From assembly GCA_039654915.1 (NCBI GenBank), contig CM077594.1, forward strand, positions 101,942,893 through 102,006,892: DNA of 64,000 bases, written 5' to 3'. The notes under the pieces are model-generated. The model did no database searches. It was given only the letters and a program-made list of their open reading frames with translations, and had not been told where the DNA came from. Origin of the DNA: Aquilaria yunnanensis (lineage: Eukaryota > Streptophyta > Magnoliopsida > Malvales > Thymelaeaceae). This document shows, in pieces, positions 47,410 to 60,800 of this stretch (its first letter is position 1; every line of letters begins with the position of its first letter). Made by a program: the position numbers and the translations under genes.

Positions 47410-48390
47410 TGGAGATTGCCGCTGGCTACACATTTTTGTTGTGGGGCTGGAAGTGGAAGGTGTACATGTTGATGTTGGAATTCAAGCTACCGAGGAGCTT
47501 AGCATAGGCCCTAGCTCTGGGTAGGGATATATTATGGAGGAGTAACTGGGATACTCGCGTTTAAAAAATTAGGGAATCAAATTAAACGTAGCAAGTTAAA
47601 GTTAACATCAGGATGTGTCATATCATTGTACATGACATGTATGCATTAGCAACTTCATTCATGATTAATTTTATTCCTTGGCTTCGGCTGTCCCTTTCAT
47701 CCTTGACGCGTTTCAAGTGTCTCGACCTCCCATCATCCCGACTCCTTTCAATCGTTTTCCTCCAGAGTTTTAAATACTATTATCCTCCTAATTTATTACT
47801 CATTTCTATTATTATTATTATTATTATATAGTGTTAGAAAGAAAATAATCCGTACTTCCACGAATGTATAGATAAATTGTATTTTTCATTTCTCACATAA
47901 AAATGTGGATCATATTTGCCGACACGCGCATGATCAGCATGTATGACTCCCATTTACTTGAGAGCTTTTTTTTTTTTTAAAAATACTTAGAATGTTACAA
48001 AAATAAGAAATGTAAGTGATATTTTATAGCATAATATACTATACATCTTATTCTATTCACTACTTTAAAGGGAAGCAATATCTTGTATAAATCATAATTC
48101 CAACAATTCAAATCCTAACTAATCGCATAATATGATGGTTTGGATGTCAATTTGACTATAACTCAATTAGTACTTGAGAGGGTGAACTTTAATTTTTTTT
48201 GGTACACAGAAAAACTTTGATTTATGACTACAAGCATAATACCTAATAATAATAATAATAATAATAATAATATATTATTATTATTATTATTGTTTCATTT
48301 AAAAAATTAATATCCTCAATATACAGTAAGCCATAAAAGTAAATCTCTCTCAAGTAAACTATTTCCATAAGAAATGCTAAGCTAAGACGT
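47410..48390. other. Intergenic with TAA/TTA microsatellites
   Basis: (TTA)n near 47808-47828 and a mirror (TAATAA)n/(TTATTA)n block at 48247-48292. No gene recognised. Confidence 0.6.
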
Positions 48391-48403
48391 ATTGTTTTAA
48401 GTA

Positions 48404-49543
48404 GGATAAATTACACTCGTCGCTCCTAATATTTTTATTATTGTCCTATTTTGGACATTAATCTCAAAACCTCATATAAGATGTCCTACACCTCAAATTT
48501 TTATTCAATTTTAGACCTTTGGCACACAAAAAATGTTAAAATTGATGAAACTAGTAGTTTGTGGCAATTGGCCATGTGGTAAAATGAATCACCAACTATA
48601 GATGTCAGCAATTGGCCATATAAAAAATTTAGGACCCATATTACAAAAAATGTAGAAATTTAGGGTCTATACTGGGTTAGCCCATATCTCTCCTTCCTCC
48701 TCCCTCCCCCGCTAGCCTCAGCCCCAGCCTCATCTGCCATTCCCCCATTCCCTCATCACCTCATTCACTTGTCCGTTAATCCGATGAGATTTCATCCGAT
48801 TGCAACCCTTGATTTCGGTCAATTGCAGCCCATGATTTCATTTGATTTTGTTCGCCGATTGCCTCCGCCATCCTTGATTTTTGCTCACCATTTTTATTCC
48901 CCCACTAATTGTACTCACCTCCTCAATTGATTGACCTAACCTTTGATTTGAATCAGACCAGCGATGCCATCGCATCCATCGTCATCTTTGTTGTTTCCTT
49001 GCTGTTGTCATATACGTCATCATCATTTCTTTGGATTCAAAGGATTCAGGCGGGTTTAGGGTTTGGCTTCTATTTGAATCAAAAACTGCTATGGAAGGAA
49101 ACGAGGGTTGATAGTGGCTTGGGAATGGCGGATTCGATGGGGGATGGTGGTGTGGCGAAGCAAAGATGGTTGGCTAGGATTGTCGGTAATGCTAGGGCTG
49201 ATGGTTGGAATGGTGTTAGGCAAGGGGAGCTATAGCCCTGGGGTGGCAGTAGCCGTTGAGGAAAAGTTAGGGTTTTGAGGGAAGGAAGTGAAAATCAGGG
49301 ACCAAGGCTACTATTTACTTTTTATTCTTTATTTCTTTCTTTTCCATGTTAGTGACACCATGACAAGTCACCCAAGCTGGCTTGGCATGTGGCCAGTTCT
49401 ATCAATTTTAATACTTTTTGTTCATCAAAAGTCTAAAATAGAACAAAAAATTGAGATTAAAGGTGTCATTTGTGAGGTTTTAAAGTTAGAGTCCAAAATA
49501 TGATAAAAATGAAATATTAGGTCCTATGGGTGCAATTTTCCCA
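48404..49543. mobile_element. Mutator-like element carrying gene-like interior, 9-bp target duplication
   Basis: Inverted ends: GGATAAATTACACTCGTCGC at the left, and at the right a sequence whose reverse complement reads GGGAAAATTGCACCCATAGG. The arms carry CTCAAAACCTCA and its inverse. The flanks TTTTAAGTA (48395-48403) and TTTTGAGTA (49544-49552) match 8/9. The interior 48680-49280 is GC-richer with a 108-codon plus frame (48909-49235) of unknown origin, ending Gly/Ala/Arg-rich; it may be captured host DNA. No transposase. Confidence 0.75.
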
Positions 49544-49748
49544 TTTTGAGTACCCAATAACCCATTGATTTGCACTCACGTGGCACCAATTCAATAGCGC
49601 CACAAGTTACCTTGAATTGCATTCTCTTAAATTCAATTCCTTCTTGGTAAAGTTACAGCCGAATTTTGCAAAAGCATCTCTTACCTGCTTTGAGCTGCAT
49701 AAAGAGGGCAAGTTCTAAGCTTTGACGCTTTCGCCCAAAACGTATGAG

Positions 49749-50089
49749 CTAATTTATTTTAACTTCAGATAATTTAATTTAAAAAGATTTATTTTGATTT
49801 TTATATATTTTTTAAAGTTAATTTTATTTAAAAGTCAATATAATGTAGATGTAATAATCTATTTGAAAGTAAATTTATATAAAGTTATTAAATTTATATA
49901 TATTTTTATTTTTATTTGTATTAAAAGGGAAAATTTTCAAAAAATTTAATAAAATTATAAAAATTGTATTTTCAATAGATTATTAGACCTACATAATATT
50001 AACTTTTAAATGAATTTGTTTTAGAAAATAATGTAAAAATTAAAAATAAATATTTTAGATTAAGTTGACTTAAATTAAAATAAATTGGT
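49749..50089. mobile_element. Palindromic AT-rich MITE (copy B)
   Basis: The left arm (from CTAATTTATTTTAACTTCAG) and the right arm (ending AAATTAAAATAAATTGG) are long inverted copies, so the whole element can fold into one hairpin. Shared blocks with copy A at 8331-8725 include ATAATCTATTKGAAAGT and TAATATTAACTTTYAAATG. Flanking duplication not resolved. Confidence 0.65.
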
Positions 50090-50244
50090 TTATTATATTT
50101 TATGATTAAATTTATGGTAGTATACTTTTGTTTATAAAAGAGTGAAATGAGAAGGCAAATCCGGCCATTAGCAAATCTAAACATTACCCAAAGATTATAT
50201 AACTCATTAATTTTGCATCATTTTGGAGCAAGACCATGCCTTGG

Positions 50245-50503
50245 TTGAGACAAATCTAAAATTTGTGATTTTTTATCTGAATCCTAAAAATTTCAAAATA
50301 TGTAAACAATTAGTCTTGAACTATCAGCCCCTTATTTTGAGGGTTAACTTTAGAATTAACTATTTACACATTTTATAAGTTTTGGACTAAAATAGAAGTT
50401 CGCAAAGTTTTAGGACTTAAAATAGAAATTTACAAAAATTTTAGAACTTAAATTGAAAAGTTGTAAAAGATTTAGGACTCAAATACCAATTTATCTTTCA
50501 CTG
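50245..50503. mobile_element. Decayed MITE with repeated TTTTAGGACT motifs
   Basis: Several TTTTAGGACT / AGTCTTGAAC-type motifs in both orientations around a central TTAACTTTAGAATTAACTAT. It resembles the segment at 51095-51375. No clear ends. Confidence 0.45.
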
Positions 50504-51094
50504 TTTTTTCTTCCAAATGTTTTTTAAACTTGATCATCCTTTCTCTTACAGTGAGAAGAACAAATGCCTTTTTTTTTCAAGGAAGATAAAATATTTTTTT
50601 TAGTTATGCATTGAATGATAAAAAAAATCACATTTTTTGGTGGATTTCTTAGTTGTCATTGTTTAAATTAATACGATGCCGTCTAAACCTGGAGCATACC
50701 TAATATAGAAAATTGGTTGTTGTTCAATAGGTCCCCATTAATATTCTTTTCCGATTTGGGGAAACTATTATCTTATTTATCATTTTTAAAAATTTTCGAA
50801 CTCATTAATAAGTTTCATATTTTTTTATGAGTTCGTTGGAGATTACTTTTTAATGACTAAAACTATTTATTTTAAGATATATTTTGCTCTTTGAAACTTT
50901 TAATCATTATTTAAGATCTGGAAAAAATATTTTTAATTTTTCCTTTTGCTAGAACATATTCTTTTTACCTTTTTTTTTTTAAAATAAAAATTTAAAAATC
51001 ATTAAAAAAACCTACTCAAATGAAAATTAAAAAATTACTTATAAGAACTCCTTACTTCTAAAAAAGATATCTTTCTAGTTGGAGGGGAAAATAC

Positions 51095-51375
51095 TGAAGT
51101 CGTAAATTTGTTGTAACTTTTCTACTAGGTCCTAAAAGTTTGCAAATTTTCATCCAAGACTTAAAATTTTACAAATTTTTATTTAAGTCCTAAAACATGC
51201 AAAATGTATATATAGTTAATGCTAAAGTCAATCATAGAATAAGTAGCTAACATTTTTGGACAAACTATTTACAAGTTTTGAAAGTTTTAAGACTCAAATA
51301 AAAAATCGTGAAGGTTTTATGACTTAACTTAAAAAAATGACTAAAATTTTTGAACTAAATGTGTTCTTTCTCCTG
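51095..51375. mobile_element. Decayed MITE related to 50245-50503
   Basis: The left half has TAGGTCCTAAAAGTTTGCAAA and TTTAAGTCCTAAAAC; the right half has TTTTAAGACTCAAAT and TTTTATGACTTAA in inverted sense, around TTAATGCTAAAGTCAAT. Ends approximate. Confidence 0.45.
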
Positions 51376-51379
51376 CCTC

Positions 51380-52130
51380 AGTCAGATAAATAGACAAACC
51401 AAAATGCATCCCCAAATCTTACCTTGTGTCGGGTGAATTGGTAAACAATTATATTAAGCTGAAAGGACATGCATGACAAGATTAAAATAAAATAAAATAA
51501 ACAGAGTGGACTTGATGCGTCTTTTCCATAAATTTTCCTTCCTTTCGTCGCAATTCACTCAAAAGAGAGTGGAAGGATAAAACAATCAAAGTCTTCCTGG
51601 TGGTTGAGACATATTTTTATTACTTTGAGGTTCAAGGTTTAATTTTTCACTTTTTCCTCACCTCTTTCCGATAATACTACTAAGGAAGAAAGGGGGATAA
51701 AAAAGATTACAAAACTCCTCGCCCTCAAATCCTGCACTTCACTCATTTTTTTGCTCTGTCTAATAGTAAGTTCTTAAATCATAAATTAAACTGTTCAATA
51801 ATAATATTCCAATAATTTTAAGTTGTATGATATTTTTTTATATTTAACTGACATTTAAAAAATATTATTTTATATTTATAAAGAAAAATTCATAACTTAA
51901 GATGTCTATCAACTGAAAAAAAAAAAAGAAAAAATTGAAATGACTAAAACATTGCTGCACCATTTTCCTTTTTAAAAAGTTTTTTTTAGCACACCAAAAT
52001 TAGGGGGACCTCTTGCCCCTACATGATTCAAATAATCACATCAGTAAGTAAATGGGGGTGAATAATTAGAATCTATATGTATCTAAACAAATATTACACC
52101 ACATCCAATGACGACTTGTTACAACGATAT
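51380..52130. other. Intergenic, with a remnant of the 18349-type MITE at about 51700-51900
   Basis: The stretch around 51705-51850 (GATTACAAAACTCCTCGCCC, then CTGTCTAATAGTAAGTTCTT) follows the block order of the left half of 18349-18799, in a diverged state and without its partner end. Otherwise no feature. Confidence 0.4.
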
Positions 52131-52139
52131 GTTTAGTGG

Positions 52140-52327
52140 CAGTGGCGGACCCAAGTTTTGAGGCTCGGGGGGGCTAGGGGCTAGGGCTAGGTGGATGCGA
52201 GATAAGCGATGGCCCAAACTTAACAGAAAAAAATTATTTATAGAAATTAAATTTTATAAAAGATTATTTAAATAATTATTAGGTGTATATAGTATTAAAG
52301 TAATATCTATTTTAAATAAAAATTATT

Positions 52328-52384
<57 letters not shown>

Positions 52385-52597
52385 TTTGGAATAGATATGC
52401 AATATTTCAAAGATTAGGGGAAAATTCGCAATGAAAGGTAAAGATTTATCACTCTTGGTGCTATTTACCCGGGGGGCCAAAATTCACCTGGTCCTTAATT
52501 TCACAGAAAATAGCCAAGTTAGTACCTCATATTTACAAATTTCCAAAATTTTCGGGGGGCAGCAGGACCCCCCTGCCCCATGGTGGTTCCGCCACTG
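52140..52597. mobile_element. hAT-type MITE with CAGTGGCGGA ends and perfect 8-bp target duplication
   Basis: Ends CAGTGGCGGACCC and GGTTCCGCCACTG. The flanks TTTAGTGG (52132-52139 and 52598-52605) are identical over 8 bp, as for hAT insertions. G-rich subterminal blocks (GGGGGG) occur on both sides. A (GA)n microsatellite fills 52335-52380. No transposase; the 458-bp length is typical of a MITE. Confidence 0.9.
52335..52380. repeat. GA microsatellite inside the hAT-type MITE
   Basis: Uninterrupted (GA)n run of about 46 bp. Confidence 0.9.
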
Positions 52598-52827
52598 TTT
52601 AGTGGACCACATTGCTGATTATTCTTTTGGCTGCCCCTGGAAATTAATTCTTCGCCTGTAATATCTAAGAGCCATTCTAGATGGCTTTTTCTCAATAATT
52701 TCCAACAAGCCCCCGCCAGAATTTTATTTTTCTTTTTTGCGTGGACGGAATCGCGTCGCAATGCACGGTGAGGTCCAATGATGACCATGAACCCTTCCTG
52801 GTCGCCGGTCGGGTGGAGTATGATCCA

Positions 52828-53205
52828 TCAACCAACCGGATGGAATATGGTATCATCAACTTCCGGGGGCATCATCAGCTCCCGGAGAGCTCGGTCGAGA
52901 TCGGCGGCCATGGCGGTATCCCCCCGATCATGAGCGTCCAAACTGGCGAGGCCAAGATCGATGCAGATATTCCTCCACTGATTGCGCTCGGAAGGGATCC
53001 GATGGGCTCTGCTCGCAGCCTCCAGGTCCGATTCAGCTCTCCTCATCAGCCTCGCTTCTGACCCGATTGCTCGCCTCCTCAACCGATTAATCTCAGCACC
53101 CTTCTTCGCCGCAGTGATCTCCTCCAACTGTTTCAGGCTCTCTCTCGCCATTTTGAGCTCGAGTTTTTGAACTTTACAGATCTCATCTAAAACCTCAACA
53201 AACAA
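52828..53205 (-). CDS. Hypothetical 125-aa protein with a predicted coiled coil
   Basis: A minus-strand frame that is GC-richer than its surroundings and has a protein-like composition. An N-terminal half rich in Glu, Lys, Leu and Arg (KMARESLKQLEEITAAKKGA, then RLRRRAIGSEARLMRRAESD) would form a long amphipathic helix or coiled coil, followed by an acidic C-terminal part ending in PPEVDD. I do not recognise the family. It ends about 230 bp from the hAT MITE at 52140-52597. It could be a small gene, one exon, or a captured fragment. No splice partner or promoter was identified. Confidence 0.4.
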   Translation of the reverse strand: MFVEVLDEICKVQKLELKMARESLKQLEEITAAKKGAEINRLRRRAIGSEARLMRRAESDLEAASRAHRIPSERNQWRNICIDLGLASLDAHDRGDTAMAADLDRALRELMMPPEVDDTIFHPVG

Positions 53206-53214
53206 AACAATAGA

Positions 53215-53955
53215 CTTTTAGTTCGACTTAAACTTAAAAAAGTTCTTTTTTTCCTTTTTTGCTTTTAGTTTGAGGGATAAAAAAATAACATATACCGCAC
53301 ACACCTTTATACTTAAATGCTCATCCATATAGACTTAAATTTATTAAAATTTTAGAAATAAGACAAAGAAAGTAGTGTTATGCCAATCCACAAGGGACTT
53401 TCGTTACTTTTTTTAATAAAAATCATACTTCTATCTTACAAAACTTGTTATCTTCATTATTCACAACAATTAATTTAATTTTTTTTTTAAATTTATTATA
53501 TAAATATAAATTTTTTACATGAAAATAATATCTTAAAAATTCTAGTTTATAAATGAATTTTTTAAAATATTTTTACATTACAAATTAATATGAATATTTT
53601 TAAATTAAACTTTAGTAAAACAAAAAAGAGAACAAACCTTTATAAACAGAAGTAATAGTTTAGAATTATTCCTGCTATTTCTGCCATACAACCTTTTGTC
53701 ATTCAAAATCAGAAGTGAAAAAGCACAAGCATCGATAACATATCGTACAAGGTGCTACCAAGGCATACTAAAATAGAACCAAAACGGTAATTAACAACCA
53801 CCAAATGGACACGCTAAAATCCATTCAAAATGGGCCTCCAAACATTATAACGTTAATAAATCCATCAAGAATTACAGCCGAACATAAACTCAAAACTTAG
53901 CAACAGACTTCGACATCGACCATAAACTAACGACAGGGACCTCAGTCGGAAAAAA
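53215..53955. other. Intergenic, AT-rich; 3' flank of the eS12 gene
   Basis: No frame or repeat of note in 53215-53680. The right part (53680-53960) probably contains the eS12 3' UTR. Confidence 0.5.
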
Positions 53956-53961
53956 CACCAA

Positions 53962-55501
<1,540 letters not shown>

Positions 55502-55712
55502 TTTACTGATTAATTGATGGAAACCCTTATTCTTCCCTGCGCGAAAACAGAGAAGAAAGAAGCATAAATCAGAACCACAGAGCAATCGAATAAAAAACCA
55601 GAGAGAGAACACAAGCAATTATTTGGGAGAAAATCGAAACACAGCGAAATCCCAAAAAGAAATCAAGCACAATTGGATTTACAAAAGATCGCCTTGAACA
55701 AAAGCTACTACC
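55502..55712 (-). other. 5'-UTR exon and leader intron of the eS12 gene
   Basis: On the minus strand a leader exon ends CAGCTTCAAG at 55712, followed by GTAGTAG. The acceptor TTTTCGCGCAG lies at 55537, with the second leader exon 55502-55536 leading into the ATG. A leader intron like this is common in plant ribosomal protein genes. Confidence 0.6.
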
Positions 55713-55804
55713 TTGAAGCTGTTGTCTTCAGATACTTGGAGGCGATGAGAGTCTGCGCAGCAGGTGCCTGGGGCTGAAAGATGAGCATTATAAAGCAGAG
55801 CCCT

Positions 55805-55813
55805 AAACCCTAA
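55805..55813. promoter_or_regulatory. Telo-box (AAACCCTAA) of the eS12 promoter
   Basis: AAACCCTAA, about 90 bp upstream of the leader donor, close to the likely transcription start (a TTTATAAT stretch is nearby). Telo-boxes are typical of plant ribosomal protein and translation genes, usually paired with site II motifs. Confidence 0.65.
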
Positions 55814-55939
55814 TTCCATTACAAAATTCTCCTTCGACAGATGGCGAAAAGTCCCTGAATGTTAACTAAACATCCACTTTTATCCCCCAATTTCATTATA
55901 TCAAATCGATAACCCGTATTCAAAGGGAACACCGCATGC

Positions 55940-55945
55940 GGCCCA
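55940..55945 (-). promoter_or_regulatory. Site II motif (TGGGCC)
   Basis: TGGGCC on the minus strand, about 130 bp further upstream than the telo-box. The pairing is a known promoter architecture of plant ribosomal protein genes. Confidence 0.5.
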
Positions 55946-55989
55946 AAACTTTGGTCGACGGTCAGAAACAAGCTACATGATTCCGGACG

Positions 55990-56995
55990 AGGGTTTAATC
56001 AAATACGGCAACAGTTTGAAATTTGTCACTAATTATTTGCTTTGGGACTAAATCTATCACTAAATTTTTTATAGTCTGAAATTCTCACTAATGTGTCAAG
56101 ATTGGCTTAAGTTATCCTACCAGAAAATGGGGGGAAGTAGCAAATTTTAAAATTTCAAGATAATAATACAACTTTTAACAAACTTAAGAACTTTAGAGAA
56201 TTCATTAATTATTCAATGTGAAGGTAAGAATTCTTGTCGACCCCGCTTGCAGTTGCTTCTCTAGTTGCACAGCTGTCAGGGGCCTTTTCGACTGAGCCCC
56301 TCGGCTCGCAATCTAAAAAAATCAATTAGTTTATCCATTTTTTATGTCGACAACTCTGCTCCGATTCCAATTGAATCTTCTGATAAATGCCATCAAGCCT
56401 TGATCCTAAAATTTGTTCTCTGTCTTTATTTATGTTATCTACATCTGCTCCTAGAAGTCTGATCCATCGAATGAAGAGCGGCAGTGCCCGAAGCAAGAAC
56501 AGGGCAAGATGGAATCACCAAACAAAGAATTAGAGATGAAGATTTCTTTGAGAACAGTAAGATTTTGGTCAAAAGTCCCCTAACCTACCAGCTGTTATTG
56601 ATTTGTCTTATATGATTATAGTATTTTAGCTGGAGAGAGACAGTGAAGCGTTAAAATTGGAGATTGGAGAAGGCAACCAGCCACCGTGTAGCCGGAGTAG
56701 GAGTTGGAGGCACGGTAGACCAGAATCGTTACTTTTTGTCTTCACATTAAATAAAAAATAAATTACCTATAGTACTTAAAGTTTTCAAAAATTACATTAT
56801 CACTCTAAAATTTTTAAACTTGCAACTTCCCCCCCTTTCTATTAGCCATTTAATGGTCAATGGCTAATTTAAACCAATTGTAAAATATTAGTAGACAATC
56901 TAAGTTAATTATAAAATATTAGTGAGAATTTGAGATAAAAAAAATATTAATCACAAATTTCAGACTTTTGTCATTCAAATTCTATACTCGTTTAT
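55990..56995. mobile_element. Inverted-repeat element (MULE-like) upstream of eS12
   Basis: The left arm at about 56010-56200 (GAAATTTGTCACTAATTA, GAAATTCTCACTAATGTG, GGGGGGAAGTAGCAAATTTT) is an inverted match of about 56770-56985 (its right arm reads GAAATTTGTGATTAAT, AAATTCTCACTAATATTT, GGGGGGGAAGTTGCAAGTTT on the minus strand). The interior (56220-56700) is GC-richer. Ends and duplication unresolved. It begins within about 300 bp of the eS12 promoter. Confidence 0.6.
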
Positions 56996-56999
56996 TCTT

Positions 57000-58376
57000 G
57001 AGTACGAGAGTACGACTCTTAACTTCATGCCTTTTAGAGCGCACGCACTTCGCTGAAGCTCAACTTCGCACTTGGATAAAAGGGTATATTTTTGTGTTTG
57101 ATGTTTTTTAAGAGTTTTGAGAATTTTTGTTAACACTTCCTGAAGTTATCAATCCGTTATGAGCCATCTAGTGCACAATTATGTATTATTAATACTTCTA
57201 AAACTAAAACAGACTCGGACTGTTGAATGAGCAGTTGAACAGTACTTTTTCGTCTTATCTCGTCACCTTTCTCTAGATGATTGTTTTTTAGGGACGATCA
57301 CTCTTTTTCAAACTTTTGTCACTTCTCTTACATGTAATAGATTTATTGGGGACCTTTCTCATAGTTTTCTACTTTTGTTCTCCCTTACGTTTTTCTTCTT
57401 TTCGAAAATGATTTTGTCAATCTCCGAATTCTTGCTATTTGCTTATTCAATCTCCAAACTTTACTTCCAATGATCGAGCATCTCAAGTTACAATACACTT
57501 TTTTATTTAATCTCTAATTAAACTAGACATTTAATACATGTGATTAGGCAGCAATTAATTCTTACAATTTTACTCTAGCCAACTTAAAAAACTAAATTTA
57601 GTAAAAAATAGTTAAAGTTTTCAAAAACATTTTAACAATACGTTTTCAGCTTCCCAAAGTTTTGGAATTTCAAATACAAGTTAAGTAAAGGAATTAAAAA
57701 ATTAAAAATAATGCTAAAATCTCGATCCTTGTCTTATTGATCCTCAAACTTTATTGTTTAATTATTATTTTGTTACATTTGCAATTAAAACTATAACGAA
57801 TTGAGCTCGCTGCAATGCTCGGGCATTTGCAGGTTGTATGTACTAATTAGGAGTTACAATTCCTCTACAATAATCGCATTTTGGGCCGCAAATGAATACT
57901 ACTCGGTGTCCAGAAACTTGCCTGGAATAGAATAATGGTTGAATATCAAAATGGTCGTCTAAGATAATGCTTTTTGACCATTTAGTTCTCAAATTTTCCT
58001 ATTTGACAATTGACCCTTTCAATTCCCAATGCCCAAGACAGACAGTGTTAGACTACATGAACATGTCCCCAAGACCTCACCCTTTAATATTTTGATCCTC
58101 AAACTTTCTTTTTCTTTTTTCTTTGGTCGACAAAAAATTGTTGTATATATTTCTATCAAAATTTCGGTACATCAAGGATAATATAAACCCTTATCTGTAT
58201 CAGCTCCCATATTACATCAGATCTATCATTCGGCTAGATTAGGTTCTAAGAAACGAAGAAAACTATCCACAAATTTTATTATTTGAAAATTGACCCCTAA
58301 TTTTGCAAGTCGTTGTTATTTTGGTCTCTAAACTGAATTTGTTCACAATTAGTACCTAAATTGCCATAACAACATG
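57000..58376. other. Intergenic, with scattered TIR-like 'GATCCTCAAACTTT' sequence
   Basis: Several same-orientation pieces (near 57460, 57740, 57960, 58085, 58330) resemble MULE/MITE arms, but no inverted partners could be paired. No gene. Confidence 0.4.
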
Positions 58377-58384
58377 TGACTAAC

Positions 58385-58844
58385 TAGGAATGTCAACTGA
58401 TATCTAGCCTGGCAAGCCTCTAATTCGGTGGGTTGGATTTTTTTTTACAATTGATTGGGCTTGGATCAAATGTGGTTTTTATTTCACCTGCTGGCGGGGT
58501 TTAAGGTAAAATGGATCAATTATATGGAATTGTAAACAAGTTAGGGTTGCTTTAATAGATAAGATATAATGCATGTTTCTAGCTGTACCAAATTTATGGT
58601 TGGGCATTGCATGGTTATGTTCATGTATGGCTAGGCATGACATAGTTTAATAAAATTGTGGTTGTAGAATTGTGGTGAGTGGATGAATTTTACCCGACTC
58701 AACCCGTCAAAAAATGATAGGATATAGATGTGAACATTATTCATTTGATGGATGATGAGTCGGGTATAGGTAGGGCATTAAATGTAGTAGGTATGATGTG
58801 AAAATACTCTTATCCAACCTAAATCCAACCCATTGAAATCCCTA
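58385..58844. mobile_element. hAT-like MITE (460 bp), TAGGRATKTCAA ends
   Basis: The left end TAGGAATGTCAACTG and the right end CCCATTGAAATCCCTA are inverted. Both subterminal parts carry GGGTTGG / CCAACCC-type and AACCCGTC motifs. The flanks TGACTAAC and TGGCTGAT match 5/8, a decayed duplication. Confidence 0.55.
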
Positions 58845-60581
58845 TGGCTGATTCACCTAGTTTTAAAGCTATCAACTAAAAAATTGCTTGGATTTTAAAA
58901 TTCTAGTCAAAATTTAAAATTCATAAAGGTCTTCTTATGAAAATACCTACTAAATGCTCTTCCAACAACAAGCAACCTAGTTGCTCATGAAGGTCTTTTG
59001 AGTCCAACTGCCTATGTCAAGTACATCATCACCACTAAAATTTTGGCGTTTACCAATGCACATTTCTAACAGTAATGGCTGTGCGTTGGTAATATTGAAT
59101 TTCCAATGCAAAGCCATTGATAAATCGCTGTTGGAAATCCAGTTATTAATATGCAAAATTTAAGCCGTTTATAATTTCCAACGTGAACATGTTGGTAACA
59201 TGCTCATTGGTAATTTACAATGGTCAAGCACCATATGTGTTTTCCAATGAGCGAATAAATTACCAAGGCGCCCGCACGTTAGTAAATTTACCAACGACTT
59301 TAGCCGTTGGTAATTATGTTCACATTTTTAAAAAAAGTAAAGTAGTTTCCAATGAAGAGCCGTTGGAAACTACCATTTTTATTAAAAAAAAAAAGAGAAA
59401 AAAATTAAAATACTTAATATTTAAATTATATGTTATATTCACTAAAAAATTATATAACTAAGATTTTATTATTACATAAAATTTAAAAAAATTCAGTAAG
59501 ATTTCAAAAATATATAATTTCACAAAAATTAACTAAAAATTCAAAAAAAATCTGAAATTCATAAAAACTCACCGAAATTAAAAAGAAATTTAAAAGTAAC
59601 AAAAAAATTCAAAAATTTATCAGCCACAAAAAAGTAAAATTAGCAAAAACATTCAAAAATTCATAATAATTTAGAATATTGAAAAATTAAAAATACCACA
59701 AAAATTAACTTGAAATTTACAAAAATTTGAAAAAGTAATGGAAGTCATAAAATTTTTCATGAAATTAATAAGGAATTAAAAATTCACAAAATTTTCAAAA
59801 GTTACAATAAATTAAAAAATCAAACACAAAATTAACTACAAATTCAAAAAATGAAAATGAAATCAACAATCAAACACCCAAATCTACAAAATCAACAGAA
59901 AATGAAAACCGAAATCAGTAAAAAGGGGATGCGTTAGGGCAGTGAGGCAAGGGGAGGCTAGGATGTGTTTGGTGATCCAGCATCGGGCGGGGCGCTGAGG
60001 CAAGGAGGTTAGGGCAACAATGCATAGAAGGTGATTGGCAGAGGGAGGAAAAGGAGAATGAGGAGAAGGAAGAGAAGGAGCACGGATGGAAAAAGAGAAT
60101 GAGAGGGAGGTAAGAAGGGGATGGAGAAGAAGAATAAGAAGGAAAATGAGGACAGATGGAGAATGAGAAGAAGAAGGAGAAAGAGGAGTGACAGAGGACA
60201 GAGGTCGGAGGAAAGGGGATAGACGGAGAAGGAGAATGAGAGGGAGGCGAATCATAGGAAAGGGGAGGGCGAAGGGAGGTAGAGGACCGAGGGAGACGGA
60301 GGGGAGAAGCAGCTGGGCGAAGGACATAGAGGGTAGAGGCGGCTAGGCAAGGGAGATAGAGGTAAAAGGTGGCAGGAGGTAAATGGGAGAGATAGGTTAG
60401 GGTTTTATATAGGATATATTAGGGTTTTTGGGCTTTTTGGGTTTTAATGTATGTATGTATCATATTATATTAATGTATCATATATGTATTATTAATATAA
60501 TGTATCTTCTATATTATAATATGTACTGTAAAATATAATGTATCGTAATATAATAAATTATATATTATCATGTATCATATA

Positions 60582-60586
<5 letters not shown>

Positions 60587-60627
<41 letters not shown>
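60587..60627. repeat. TG microsatellite in the CACTA element
   Basis: (TG)n run of about 40 bp. Any frame through it (Cys/Val repeats) is not a protein. Confidence 0.9.
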
Positions 60628-60630
<3 letters not shown>

Positions 60631-60721
60631 CATTGTTTAATGTATGTGTTTATGATATATTTAATGTATATATGATATATTTTAAGCACATATTCTTGTA
60701 TATGATACATTATTATTATTA

Positions 60722-60729
60722 TTATCATC

Positions 60730-60787
<58 letters not shown>

Positions 60788-60800
60788 CCATCATCATCAT
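60722..60800. repeat. TCA/ATC microsatellite in the CACTA element
   Basis: (ATC)n with few interruptions; gives spurious poly-His and poly-Met frames. Confidence 0.9.

Noticed and set aside
59884..60327. 147-codon Leu/Pro/Ser-rich minus-strand frame in the CACTA element
   Set aside because: Low-complexity product of a purine-rich strand; no domain, and no splice or promoter support.
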